64,000 nucleotides of DNA, from contig NZ_RCNR01000006.1 of assembly GCF_009725985.1 (NCBI RefSeq), positions 62,001 through 126,000 on the forward strand, written 5' to 3'. Position numbers and translations under genes: made by a program. This document shows positions 26,383 through 35,404 of this stretch, piece by piece (position 1 is the first letter of the stretch; every line of letters begins with the position of its first letter). Under the pieces are notes generated by a model. That model did no database searches, was not told the origin of the DNA, and saw only the letters and a program-made list of their open reading frames with translations. Origin of the DNA: Zobellia amurskyensis. Its GTDB lineage: Bacteria > Bacteroidota > Bacteroidia > Flavobacteriales > Flavobacteriaceae.

Positions 26383-27111
26383 TTATGATACAGGAATATC
26401 ATCCTGCGGCACCTCTTTTCCACTGAAAAACATCTCTAATTCTTTTAAAGTAGCTTCAGAGGTTTCAATATCTTTTACAATTTCTCCCTTGTTCAATACT
26501 ACAATACGTTCACATACTTCGGTTACGTGGATAAGGTCGTGACTAGAGACCAAAACCGTGACCCCTTGTTTTGATGCCAAGTCCTTAATAATGTCTTTCA
26601 ATCGTATTTGGGTGGTAGGGTCTAGATTAGCAAATGGTTCATCTAAAATGACTACTTCAGGGTTTCCGATAAACGAAGCGACAATTCCCGCTTTCTTTTG
26701 ATTTCCTTTTGAAAGGTCCCGCAAGTACTTTTTCTGGTTCAAGATTTCACCATGGAAAAAATCTTCAAAATTTAACAGTAACGCATCAACATCTGCCTTA
26801 TTTTGATTCCGTAACTCGCCAATAAAATAGAAATATTCCTCTGGTGTTAAATACCCAATTAAAAAGGTCTCATCAATAAAAGATGACGTATTTGTTTTCC
26901 AAGCTTCACTTTGGTTCACCTGTACACCATTGTTTATGATATGACCCGTTGTTGGCTGAATCAAATCCAGTAAAAGGCTAAAAAAAGTAGTTTTACCGGC
27001 GCCATTGTTACCAACAAGACCAAAACTTTGTCCTTTTGGTATTTCTAAATGTTCAATGCTCAACACGGCCTTGCCAACGTACTTTTTAGTAAGGTTCTCT
27101 ACTATTATCAT
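26383..27111 (-). CDS. ABC transporter ATP-binding protein
   Basis: This is a cytoplasmic ABC ATPase of 242 residues. The Walker A loop is GNNGAGKTT at about residues 35-43, and the ABC signature is diverged (RDLSKGNQKKAGI), as in exporters of the CcmA/NatA type. Walker B is EVVILDEPFANLDP, and the switch His is in VSSHDL. It is followed upstream in the same operon by a DUF5687 membrane protein that is its likely permease. The substrate is unknown. Confidence 0.93.
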   Translation of the reverse strand: MIIVENLTKKYVGKAVLSIEHLEIPKGQSFGLVGNNGAGKTTFFSLLLDLIQPTTGHIINNGVQVNQSEAWKTNTSSFIDETFLIGYLTPEEYFYFIGELRNQNKADVDALLLNFEDFFHGEILNQKKYLRDLSKGNQKKAGIVASFIGNPEVVILDEPFANLDPTTQIRLKDIIKDLASKQGVTVLVSSHDLIHVTEVCERIVVLNKGEIVKDIETSEATLKELEMFFSGKEVPQDDIPVS

Positions 27112-27164
27112 ATTATATAAATAAGATTCTTAATTGAATTTAAGTTTGTCCAATGCATATCTTA

Positions 27165-28634
27165 CTACCCATTTTGCTCTTTAAAACCGGCAATCATACC
27201 ATATTTTTTCTTTCGGTAAGCACTTGTAATTTGATCCAAGAGCCTATTTCTAAATGCAAAACCAATTATTCCTAGAACACATAATGTAATTAGGGCAACT
27301 TCAAAAGAAACGAAAAAAGCTATTACACCATAAATGAGCAAAGGAATACCGAATAAAGGAATACCTACTATAAACTGTGTAGCGCTTGTACCCTGCATGT
27401 TACCTAAAGCGCTTTTATTTAAATCTATACGCTTTTTGTTTTTTGAACCGAAGAAAAGAATAACTGGAACATTCACCCCCAGATTATATAAAGCACAGCT
27501 AAAATTAATAGCAAGGGCCTCCCATCCAAAATACACATAGGGAACGGAAAGTAAAAACATTACCCCTATACTAACATAAATTAGTGCCGCCTTAGCTTCA
27601 AGATATTTCCTTAGCGGAATGTTCTGAGACATCATCATGCTGTAATAAGAACTATCCCAAGCAGGAATGAACTGTCCAAAGTTCATTAAGAATATGCCTG
27701 TCATAAAAATACCAACAAAAACCAACATACCGGACCCCATGCCAAAATCTTCCATGGTATAAAATATTAATCCGTAGAAACCGAAAGCAAGCGACATAAA
27801 AACCTGCGTCTTGGTCCGTTTGTTCCTCCATATCAGCTTTAAATCCAATTGCAAAAATGGAGCTATAGCACCAAAACGCTTGATCCAGGATAAATCTGAC
27901 GAAGTGGCTTCAGCCGTTTTCTTTTTCAGGGAAGCATCAAGGAAAATCCTATTTCGTATAAATGAATAATTAATATAATATGATACCCCAGCTACGACCA
28001 ATGGTAAAATAGCATAGAACGGATTTTCATAAAGCGCATAAAATATATTGCCGCCATATTGCTTTATAGGAAGAACCTGAAAATAATCCAAGCCGTAAAA
28101 GGCTAACAAAAGAACCCCGATACCAACTAAAGCCTTGTCGCTCTTATTTACAATAAAATTGATATAATTAATACTTAACACAATGCCTATCATGGCCAGT
28201 AACCAAAACAAAACATTTAATAGAGCATACCCTTTTATGAGTAATACCACACCAAAGGGAACAAAGAAAAATAAAGCCAAAAAATTATAGAACGATATGG
28301 CAGACCTCCCTAAAATATAATGTGCAATACTGCTTTTCTTAATGGGAAGGACCAAAAATGGTTTCACATCCATAACCGGAAGCTTTTGCATGAAATACCT
28401 AAGAAATAATTCTGCAAGAATCCAATACAGCAAAAACTGACTTACAACAATTAATGGATCTGTATCTGGAATTGCCCTTTCTAAAATAAAGAACAACGCT
28501 GAACCAAAAAAGGCCAACATACCCATTAAATAAAGTGCAAGAAAACCCATGACAATCTTAACACCAAGGCTTTTGCCCATGGACGAAGAACGAAAGAAAG
28601 ATTTCCATTGAAGCTTGCTGAAGCTTTTAAACAT
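27165..28634 (-). CDS. DUF5687 family membrane protein, probable ABC permease
   Basis: The 489-residue protein has about 12 hydrophobic helices, and the DUF5687 family is commonly paired with an ABC ATPase in Flavobacteriia. Recognisable parts are the cytoplasmic N-terminus MFKSFSKLQWKSFFRSSSMG and the loop LPVMDVKPFLVLPIKKSSIA, which resembles the coupling regions of ABC-2 permeases. It precedes the ATPase gene by 53 bases on the same strand. The role as an export permease is inferred from this pairing. Confidence 0.85.
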   Translation of the reverse strand: MFKSFSKLQWKSFFRSSSMGKSLGVKIVMGFLALYLMGMLAFFGSALFFILERAIPDTDPLIVVSQFLLYWILAELFLRYFMQKLPVMDVKPFLVLPIKKSSIAHYILGRSAISFYNFLALFFFVPFGVVLLIKGYALLNVLFWLLAMIGIVLSINYINFIVNKSDKALVGIGVLLLAFYGLDYFQVLPIKQYGGNIFYALYENPFYAILPLVVAGVSYYINYSFIRNRIFLDASLKKKTAEATSSDLSWIKRFGAIAPFLQLDLKLIWRNKRTKTQVFMSLAFGFYGLIFYTMEDFGMGSGMLVFVGIFMTGIFLMNFGQFIPAWDSSYYSMMMSQNIPLRKYLEAKAALIYVSIGVMFLLSVPYVYFGWEALAINFSCALYNLGVNVPVILFFGSKNKKRIDLNKSALGNMQGTSATQFIVGIPLFGIPLLIYGVIAFFVSFEVALITLCVLGIIGFAFRNRLLDQITSAYRKKKYGMIAGFKEQNG

Positions 28635-28670
28635 AAGAAATAGATTACTAGTCAGGTAAGTTAGTGCTTC

Positions 28671-28678
28671 CGAAGGTA
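28671..28678 (-). promoter_or_regulatory. Possible -7 box of the DUF5687-ABC operon
   Basis: The minus strand reads TACCTTCG, a one-mismatch form of TAnnTTTG, 36 bases before the ATG at 28634. The same variant precedes the patatin gene. Confidence 0.35.
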
Positions 28679-28865
28679 AGGTTTGTTACAAAAAAAGCGG
28701 AAAATTTTTGTTCCTAATTAATTTTCTTCCAAAATTATCTCGTTTTCAGGAAGCTAAACTTCACCTGAATAAAAAGTAGTAAACAATCTAAAAGTATCAT
28801 CAATTAAAAATAAAATTTAAGTTCCTTTTTTTATGGTTTCCGTTCCATAAAGCTATATCAATGCT

Positions 28866-28873
28866 TATTTTTG
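28866..28873 (+). promoter_or_regulatory. -7 box of the ferredoxin-type reductase gene
   Basis: TATTTTTG fully matches TAnnTTTG and ends 28 bases before the ATG at 28902. Confidence 0.5.
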
Positions 28874-28901
28874 CGGACACATTAGACCAAAAAATTACAT
28901 A

Positions 28902-29951
28902 ATGGTGCATTTTCATAAATTGACCGTAAAACACATCAAACCGCTCACACCTAGTTCGGTTGCCATAACTTTTACGATACCTAAAGACCTTATACAAACA
29001 TTTGATTTTGTTCCTGGGCAATATATTACCATTAAAATGGAGCTTAAAGGAAAAGAAATCAGAAGAGCCTATTCTATCTGTTCTTCACCAAAAAGCGACT
29101 GCTTCACCATTGGAGTCAAAAAAGTTGATAAAGGCGGATTTTCAGATTATGCCCATACCAAACTTAAAGCTGGAGACGTACTGGAAGTTATGCCTCCTGA
29201 AGGTAGGTTTACATTTCAACCCACTGGAAAGGTGAAAAACATAGCTGCCTTTGCTGCCGGTAGTGGTATTACTCCTATCATGAGCATTGCCAAATCGGTT
29301 CTAGCAGATAATCCAAAAAGTAAATTTGTTCTTGTATACGGAAATAAATCTCAGAAGGAGACCATGTTCTATACGGATTTGGCCAAATTGGAATTAGATT
29401 ACGCAGGCCGGTTCAACACTTACTTCATTAACAGTCAGACACAAGAAGACGAATCGCTTTTTGGTCGTATTGATGTTTCCACTGTTAATTATGCCTTGAA
29501 AAACAAGCATAAAGACGTAGGTTTTGATGGTTACTACCTATGTGGACCAGAAGCTATGATTCATTTGGTTTCCGATACATTGAAAGAAAACGATGTTCCA
29601 AAAGACAAAATACACTTTGAGCTTTTTACGACTACTGAAATTTTAGATGAGATGCCTGCTCAACCAGAAGGTAAGACTCAGGTTTCAATTGTAGTGGACG
29701 ACGAGGAGTTTTCATTGACCATGGACAAAAAGGAAATTGTTCTTGATGCGGTTCTGAAACAAAACATAGACGCCCCTTACTCTTGCCAAGGTGGTGTTTG
29801 TAGTAGTTGTATTGCCAGAGTAACCGAAGGTAAGGCCGAGATGGTAAAAAACCAGATTCTTACCGATGGGGAAATTGCAGAGGGCTTAATTCTTACGTGT
29901 CAAGCTCACCCAACAACACCTACATTAAAAATTGATTATGACGATGTTTAA
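28902..29951 (+). CDS. Ferredoxin--NADP reductase-type oxidoreductase with 2Fe-2S domain (PaaE-like)
   Basis: The 349-residue protein has an FAD domain (residues 1-105; RAYSICSSP binds flavin) and an NAD(P) domain at about 110-235 (FAAGSGITPIMSI and YYLCGPEAMI). The C-terminal plant-type 2Fe-2S domain has cysteines in CQGGVCSSC and a fourth Cys near LTCQAH. This is the layout of PaaE, the reductase of phenylacetyl-CoA epoxidase. No paaABCD genes are nearby, so a general reductase for fatty-acid or other di-iron enzymes is equally likely. It has its own promoter and shares a bidirectional terminator with the patatin gene. Confidence 0.9.
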   Translation: MVHFHKLTVKHIKPLTPSSVAITFTIPKDLIQTFDFVPGQYITIKMELKGKEIRRAYSICSSPKSDCFTIGVKKVDKGGFSDYAHTKLKAGDVLEVMPPEGRFTFQPTGKVKNIAAFAAGSGITPIMSIAKSVLADNPKSKFVLVYGNKSQKETMFYTDLAKLELDYAGRFNTYFINSQTQEDESLFGRIDVSTVNYALKNKHKDVGFDGYYLCGPEAMIHLVSDTLKENDVPKDKIHFELFTTTEILDEMPAQPEGKTQVSIVVDDEEFSLTMDKKEIVLDAVLKQNIDAPYSCQGGVCSSCIARVTEGKAEMVKNQILTDGEIAEGLILTCQAHPTTPTLKIDYDDV

Positions 29952-29979
29952 AATCTACATCGATTAAAAATAAAAAGAG

Positions 29980-30010
29980 CCCCAATTGTAAATTACAATT
30001 GGGGATTTTT
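29980..30010. terminator. Bidirectional terminator covering a stop codon
   Basis: CCCCAATTGTAA (29980-29991) pairs with TTACAATTGGGG (29993-30004). ATTTTTT follows on the plus strand and CTCTTTTTATTTTT on the minus strand. The right arm contains the stop codon of the patatin gene (29993-29995). Confidence 0.85.
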
Positions 30011-30778
30011 TAGTAGTTCTTCTAGCCTACGAGCAGTATTTTCATATCCTACGAGGTATGCTTTTTCTAATCCTTTTCGGTCTAAAACACCTATATTCTC
30101 CAATTCTTTGAACTCCATTAACAAGTCACAGGCATTAAGCTTTGTACGGTTAATGGCGTAAATCATAAGTCCGGTTACCCTTCCTGTAAGTTGCAAAGAA
30201 TTTTTAAGTGCATTCTTGTTCAACTCACCTACGACCGATACATTGCTTCCTATTATAAAATCCGCTTTGCCCATAACCGGTTCTAAGGGGAAATTATTCA
30301 TAATGCCACCATCTGCATAAAGCTGGCCGTCCATTTCTACCGGACTAAAAACCGGAGGTAAGGCAGCAGAGGCCAACAAAGGTCTAATAAGCTCTCCCTC
30401 GGAAAAATACTCTAGGTCGCCCTTTTGTAAATTCGTGGCAACAACATGTAGTTTTTTCTGAAGTACCTCAAAAGTATCCTCTGGAAAATAAGCTTTAAAA
30501 ACATCAAAATACCTATCGGTATCTATAAATCCGGGTTTTACAATAGTCAGGAAATTATATCGAAATAAAGGTGTTTCCTTAAAAAAAGCCATCATTTCTA
30601 CTACCGAATTGCCATTGGCATACAAGGCGCCAACCAATGCACCTACACTACTTCCACCAACAACATTGGCCGAAAGTCCAAACTCGTTCATCGCTTGTAT
30701 GAGACCAATATGCGCCATACCGCGCACCCCTCCGCCCGAAAGCACAAGCCCTATGGATTTTGTTTGTATATCGTTCAT
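29993..30778 (-). CDS. Patatin-like phospholipase
   Basis: This patatin-type serine acyl hydrolase (261 residues) cleaves phospholipid or other acyl esters. The oxyanion motif GGGVRGMAHIG is at about residues 14-24, the nucleophile elbow is GGSSVG (Ser about residue 43), and the catalytic Asp is in YADGGIMNNFPLEP. There is no signal peptide, so it is expected to be cytoplasmic or membrane-associated. It has a possible promoter inside the end of the nucleoside hydrolase gene, so it need not be part of that operon. Confidence 0.93.
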   Translation of the reverse strand: MNDIQTKSIGLVLSGGGVRGMAHIGLIQAMNEFGLSANVVGGSSVGALVGALYANGNSVVEMMAFFKETPLFRYNFLTIVKPGFIDTDRYFDVFKAYFPEDTFEVLQKKLHVVATNLQKGDLEYFSEGELIRPLLASAALPPVFSPVEMDGQLYADGGIMNNFPLEPVMGKADFIIGSNVSVVGELNKNALKNSLQLTGRVTGLMIYAINRTKLNACDLLMEFKELENIGVLDRKGLEKAYLVGYENTARRLEELLKNPQL

Positions 30779-30811
30779 TAATTGTAACCAGAATTTGTAA
30801 AACCAGCTTTA

Positions 30812-30819
30812 CGAAGGTA
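30812..30819 (-). promoter_or_regulatory. Possible -7 box of the patatin gene
   Basis: The minus strand reads TACCTTCG, one mismatch from TAnnTTTG, directly after the nucleoside hydrolase stop codon and 33 bases before the patatin ATG. Confidence 0.35.
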
Positions 30820-30820
30820 T

Positions 30821-31738
30821 CTATTTCAAGAGACTATCCATTAACTTTTTATGATAGCCCGGAACTACATCATAGCAGTACTTAACCGGAAAACCTTCCT
30901 TCTTATCACATAATAAATATGACTTGAATACCTCTTTTACGTTAGTTTTAACCGTGTCATCTTGGTGTATCTCTAGTCGTGCGTTCAAATATTCCGATAT
31001 AATATCTTCCGGAGCTATAATGTAGTGGCTCGCCAGCACATCAAACGGATTGAAACCTTCTGCACCTTGGTCTACCCATTGCTGTAACCATGCTCGTGAA
31101 GCCTCTGCCAACCATTGGTTGCCTTTATCTCCTTTTGCCAAAGCATCCAAATCCTCTGCCTTAACCCAAACCTTGTTGGAAATCTCAAACGGACATAATG
31201 TTACTGGAACACCATGTTCGAACATTAATCGAAACGCATCATTGTCCAGATCAAAATTGAGGTCTTGTGCGTGGTTCCCTTTATTACCGATTTTAAAGTA
31301 ATCCTGAGCAGTTCTACGACCTGCAACAAGAACCACTTCCTGTATTTTATTCTTTAGCTCAGGGTATTTTAAAAGCAACAGACCAACATTGGTTGCGGGA
31401 CCAATGGCCATAATAATCATAGGTTGCTTTTGGAGCGCTTCCGCCAAGGCTTCTACCGCTTCATTACTCTTCACCTCTCTTAAGTTTATAGCTTCTCCTG
31501 CTCCTCTAAAAACAGGTATTTCACCCAAAGCAAAATCTGAACTCATCTGTTTGCTCAGCGGGTATGAGTTCTCGATAAGGGTATTACCAAAAACAGCGCT
31601 GATACCGCATATTTCAATATTGTCCGCTTTCATCAATTGCAAGACGGCATAGCCATCATCTACATCACAGTAACCATCGCGCTTATGCCTTGTCATCCCA
31701 ACCGAAAGATCGGTGTCTATCCATACCTTTTTCTTCAT
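30821..31738 (-). CDS. Nucleoside hydrolase family protein with an insertion in the metal site
   Basis: Members hydrolyse the N-glycosidic bond of nucleosides using a Ca2+ held by an N-terminal DxDxxxDD motif. Here the motif is split: WIDTD at residues 6-10 is followed by about a dozen extra residues (LSVGMTRHKRDGYC) before DVDDGYAV. Other family parts remain, such as IMAIGPATNVGLLL, a DLNFDLDNDAFR segment and HYIIAPEDI late in the chain. The second of two start Met codons (31738) is used here. It follows the ABC ATPase gene by about 30 bases on the same strand, so it is likely to act on the imported compound. The substrate is unknown. Confidence 0.88.
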   Translation of the reverse strand: MKKKVWIDTDLSVGMTRHKRDGYCDVDDGYAVLQLMKADNIEICGISAVFGNTLIENSYPLSKQMSSDFALGEIPVFRGAGEAINLREVKSNEAVEALAEALQKQPMIIMAIGPATNVGLLLLKYPELKNKIQEVVLVAGRRTAQDYFKIGNKGNHAQDLNFDLDNDAFRLMFEHGVPVTLCPFEISNKVWVKAEDLDALAKGDKGNQWLAEASRAWLQQWVDQGAEGFNPFDVLASHYIIAPEDIISEYLNARLEIHQDDTVKTNVKEVFKSYLLCDKKEGFPVKYCYDVVPGYHKKLMDSLLK

Positions 31739-31772
31739 CATTCTCTATGAATTATATTTTTCCTTCTTTGTA

Positions 31773-32492
31773 TTACTTCAATCCGCCCCAGAATTCAATT
31801 TCACTTTGAACGCCAGTTTGCGGGTCCTGAATAAAATCTTTCTTATCCTCGTATACTTTCAAAACTCCATCTTGCATAAAACCAATTTGATTGCCCATCA
31901 GTACCGCTTCTTTTAAATCATGGGTTACGAAAAGTGATGTAATATCAAATTCTTCAGTCAACTTTTTAAATAGCTCTTGCATCCGTTGTCTTGTGCCCGT
32001 ATCTAAACTTCCAAAAGGTTCATCCAATAAAAGCAGTGAAGGATTCGTACTTATGGCACGACCAAACGACACCCGTTGTCTTTGCCCTCCAGAAAGCTGG
32101 GTTGGCATTTTGTCCGCCTGTCCTTCCAATTCAAGGCTATGTAGCATGTGCTGGACCTTTTCCTTTATTAAACCTTCCGGTATTTTTTTAATCCTCAACC
32201 CAAAAGCAATATTTTCAAAAGCATTTAAATGCGGAAATAATAGGTCTTCTTGATAGAGATATACGATATTCCGTTTCTCTGGTTTGGTTTCTGTAATATC
32301 AACACCGTTCAAAAGTATCTTACCAGAATCGGGTGAAATTAGTCCTCCAATAGTTTTAAGCATAGTGGTCTTGCCACAACCAGATTTTCCCAAAATACTC
32401 AAAGTCTGTTTTGCTTGCAGCGAAAAACTCAGGTCTTTGACTACCTTTTCGGCACCAAAACTTTTTACAATATGTTGTACCTCAAGAAACAT
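31773..32492 (-). CDS. ynjD: ABC importer ATPase, YnjD-like
   Basis: This 239-residue ABC ATPase has Walker A GKSGCGKTT (about residues 33-41), signature LSGGQRQRVSFGRA, Walker B LLLLDEPFGSLD and the switch His in FVTHDLKEA. The sequence is typical of importers for Fe3+, thiamine or polyamines. Its ATG overlaps the stop codon of the permease gene (TGATG), so translation is coupled. With two permeases and a YnjB-like binding protein it forms a complete importer. Confidence 0.94.
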   Translation of the reverse strand: MFLEVQHIVKSFGAEKVVKDLSFSLQAKQTLSILGKSGCGKTTMLKTIGGLISPDSGKILLNGVDITETKPEKRNIVYLYQEDLLFPHLNAFENIAFGLRIKKIPEGLIKEKVQHMLHSLELEGQADKMPTQLSGGQRQRVSFGRAISTNPSLLLLDEPFGSLDTGTRQRMQELFKKLTEEFDITSLFVTHDLKEAVLMGNQIGFMQDGVLKVYEDKKDFIQDPQTGVQSEIEFWGGLK

Positions 32493-33265
32493 CAGACCAA
32501 TTTTTTAAATACATAACGTTTATTAAAATACAACAAAACTACGGGTGGAAAAATCAATAAACAACAACTTAGAGCTCCATAATAATAGTTAGTCTCCTTA
32601 ATGAACAAGAACACCTTTATAGTAAGTGTCTGTACCTTTCCGATACCAATGATAGACGTTAGTCCATATTCGAACCAAGAAATCAGAAAGGTTTGAAAAA
32701 AGCAGATAAGTAAAAGACCTTTTGCTAACGGCAACAATACCTTTGTATAGGTCTGCCACTTATTTCCGCCCAAAGTGGCTACCAAATCTTCATAGCTCTT
32801 TACTTTTTCGTTCCAAAAACTACTGAAAAATAGCAGTGCATAGGGAAAAGCAATAATGAACTGAGCCACAACAACTCCAGTCATGTTTCCAAAAAGACCC
32901 ATTTTCAAAAAGAAAAAACTAAGACAAGCGGCAAAAACTACAGGGGCCAATATGTATGGAAAATAAGCCAACAAGGTTAAGGTTCTTTTCTTTGGGTGAT
33001 AAAAAACTGCTTTACTGATTAAAAATCCTGAGGTAGTAGAAAATATGGCCACCGACAGTGATATTAATAATGATGAGAAAAAACTTTGCAAAAGTCCCGT
33101 TTCTGAACCAAAAACCGTAACCCAGTTTTTAAAGCCAATATAAGACGGCAAAACATCTGGAAAACGCCATTCCGATGCCAATGACAAAAATACGAGGTAC
33201 ACGAACGGAAATAGAATTAACAGCACCGCGAGACTCAAGACAAAGGGTTTCCAGTTAATTCGCAT
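32492..33265 (-). CDS. ABC importer permease, YnjC-like second subunit
   Basis: This inner-membrane permease of the BPD_transp_1 family has about six helices. The coupling motif (EDLVATLGGNKWQTYTKVLL) contacts the ATPase. A longer frame begins at 33316, but ATG at 33265 gives a normal N-terminus (MRINWKPFVLSLAVLL) and an 11-base overlap with the previous gene. In E. coli YnjC is one fused protein with two permease halves; here the halves are separate genes. It works with the adjacent permease and ATPase. Confidence 0.9.
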   Translation of the reverse strand: MRINWKPFVLSLAVLLILFPFVYLVFLSLASEWRFPDVLPSYIGFKNWVTVFGSETGLLQSFFSSLLISLSVAIFSTTSGFLISKAVFYHPKKRTLTLLAYFPYILAPVVFAACLSFFFLKMGLFGNMTGVVVAQFIIAFPYALLFFSSFWNEKVKSYEDLVATLGGNKWQTYTKVLLPLAKGLLLICFFQTFLISWFEYGLTSIIGIGKVQTLTIKVFLFIKETNYYYGALSCCLLIFPPVVLLYFNKRYVFKKLV

Positions 33266-34109
33266 AAGCTCTATTCTTTTTTGGAAGAAATAGTACAATT
33301 GCAGCAATTGAAACAATTAGCGTGTATAGTACGGCAACCACGTATCCCTCCGAAATTTTATCCAAATCGTATTGTTTTATTTCTTGTATGATGAGTACCG
33401 ATAGCATTTGCGGCGATTCCTGACCTAAAATTAATGGTACTTCATATGCTCCTAGCAAAAAAATAAAATAGAGTACAATTAGCACCCAAGTCTTTTTGAT
33501 GAGAATAGGTAGAAAAACCCGTTGTGTAATCTGATTGGCACTTGCTCCAAGGGACTGTGCCAATATTGAGAGTTCTTCAACTCGCTCGTTTTTGTAAACA
33601 TTTAAAAAAAGCAGCACAAAGAAGGGCATAATCATGGTGATAAAAGAGAATATAATCCCAATTGCCAAACCATCATTTACTAAATCCGGGAATTGTGAAG
33701 CCTCTGTAATGAAACCTAATTTATGACTGATACGAGCGAAAAAGCCTCCTTTAGAAAACAATTGAAACGTAAAAAATCCGGTAACAATACCCGGTATTGC
33801 CAATGGTAAATAAATTATAAAAGATAGAAATCTCTTTTCCAGTTGTTCCCTGAATTTTAATGTGATCCACAGTGCCCCACCCACTGAAATGAGTACTGCT
33901 ACCAATGCAATCATGAAGCTATACCTCAAGGAGGTGAAAAAAGTACCTGAAGCTAAAACAGATTCCCAAAACTGGAAGGTAAAGCCATTATTGGCTACAC
34001 CGATTACCCCAAAACTATACAATAGGGCATATACAAAAGCTGCGGCAAAAGGCACTACACCTACCAACACGAACAACAGAATTCCTATGTTTGGTTTTTT
34101 AATTTTCAA
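33255..34109 (-). CDS. ABC importer permease, YnjC-like first subunit
   Basis: This is a 284-residue BPD_transp_1 permease with six helices and the EAA-type coupling loop RVEELSILAQSLGASANQIT followed by QRVFLPILIKK. It overlaps the binding-protein gene by 11 bases at its start and the second permease gene by 11 bases at its end. The pair would form the membrane channel of the importer. Confidence 0.92.
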   Translation of the reverse strand: MKIKKPNIGILLFVLVGVVPFAAAFVYALLYSFGVIGVANNGFTFQFWESVLASGTFFTSLRYSFMIALVAVLISVGGALWITLKFREQLEKRFLSFIIYLPLAIPGIVTGFFTFQLFSKGGFFARISHKLGFITEASQFPDLVNDGLAIGIIFSFITMIMPFFVLLFLNVYKNERVEELSILAQSLGASANQITQRVFLPILIKKTWVLIVLYFIFLLGAYEVPLILGQESPQMLSVLIIQEIKQYDLDKISEGYVVAVLYTLIVSIAAIVLFLPKKNRAYAN

Positions 34110-35322
34110 TTACTTTTTTTCTAAAGTCTTCATACAACCGTATCATATATTCGGGAGCGGGCTCTGCAATGGCATTAACTTCCAACTGCTTTAGCGTTGG
34201 GCCATATTGGCGTTTTCTTGCCTCTAAGAATTTATCTTTCCATTCCAGGTCTAACTTATCCATGGCTAAAACCGTATTGGAATCCATTCCGTTGGCATCC
34301 GCTTTTTTTAGTTGCGCCTCTGGAGATAGCAAAAAGTTAATAACCTGCATGGCTCCCGATTTTTGAGGTGAATTATGGAGGATTCCTAAGTAATTTGAGT
34401 TTCTTATGGTACCATTTTCCCATGCATAGCCCTTGGTTGTTTTAGGATAAAGACCGTTCAGTACTTTATCTTCAATACCACCTTCACTAAAACCATAGGC
34501 AATAAGTAATTCTCCATTGGCATAAAGCTGATTCATCTTGGATTGTTCCTTTGGAAAAGTGCGTCCTTCTTTCCAAAAATACTGTTTGTTATCGTTTATA
34601 AAACTCCAAAGTTTTTCAGATAGTTGATTGTACTTTTTTTCATTGAAAGGGCCGTCCAGAACATTAGGTTCACCGCCCAATTCCGCCAATAAACTTTTCA
34701 AAAGGGTCATACCCGTAAAATCATTTGAAATTGTAAAGGTTCCTGGATGCTGTTTAATGAAATTTTCAAGTTCGGGAATGCTTTTAGGAGGGTTGGGAAC
34801 TTTTTCATAATCGTATACGATTGCAAATTGATTAATGCTCCACGGGGCTTCCATACCGTTTACAGGTTGCTGAAAATCAGTATTGATGAATGCATCCTCA
34901 AAATCAATTAGAGAGGCATTAGGAAGCTGTTCTACAAACGGACCCCATAGTCCATCAACCTTTCTCAATTGAAAAAACGTCTCCCCATTTATCCAAACCA
35001 TGTCTACTTGACCTTCATAAATATTTGCCTGCTTCTCCCCCATAACCAATTGGACGATTTCAGGTCCCTGACCACCACTAATCTGTAAATCGATATTGTA
35101 CTTTTCCTTTACACTGGGTACTACGTAATTATTGATATAATCATTAATGGCCGTGCTACCTTGCCACATCATAAAATTAACGGTAGTGCCATTAGCTTTG
35201 GCTTCTACTTCCTCCCATGGCGCACTCTTTAGCTTTTCATCATCTTGCTTTGATTTCTCACCGCAAGAAAGCACCATTAAACTCAATAAAAAACCGAAAA
35301 GTATATAATAAATTTTCTTCAT
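34099..35322 (-). CDS. ynjB: YnjB-like ABC substrate-binding lipoprotein
   Basis: This extracytoplasmic binding protein resembles E. coli YnjB, whose ligand is unproven (thiamine has been proposed). YnjB-like segments are VDMVWINGETFFQLR, GMEAPWSINQFAIVYDYEKV and PKSIPELENFIKQHPGTFT. It carries a lipoprotein signal (LMVLSCGEKS; Cys at residue 20 from the chosen ATG). I use ATG 35322 because it gives a compact signal peptide; an ATG at 35343 would add seven polar residues. It lies directly after the SusD gene on the same strand. Confidence 0.9.
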   Translation of the reverse strand: MKKIYYILFGFLLSLMVLSCGEKSKQDDEKLKSAPWEEVEAKANGTTVNFMMWQGSTAINDYINNYVVPSVKEKYNIDLQISGGQGPEIVQLVMGEKQANIYEGQVDMVWINGETFFQLRKVDGLWGPFVEQLPNASLIDFEDAFINTDFQQPVNGMEAPWSINQFAIVYDYEKVPNPPKSIPELENFIKQHPGTFTISNDFTGMTLLKSLLAELGGEPNVLDGPFNEKKYNQLSEKLWSFINDNKQYFWKEGRTFPKEQSKMNQLYANGELLIAYGFSEGGIEDKVLNGLYPKTTKGYAWENGTIRNSNYLGILHNSPQKSGAMQVINFLLSPEAQLKKADANGMDSNTVLAMDKLDLEWKDKFLEARKRQYGPTLKQLEVNAIAEPAPEYMIRLYEDFRKKVIEN

Positions 35323-35404
35323 TGAAAATGTTTCTGTTTGCATTATGGTTCACTTGGTCGTTTACTATATTCTAACCTTTAAAAGATATCGTTGAAATTC
35401 TCAC

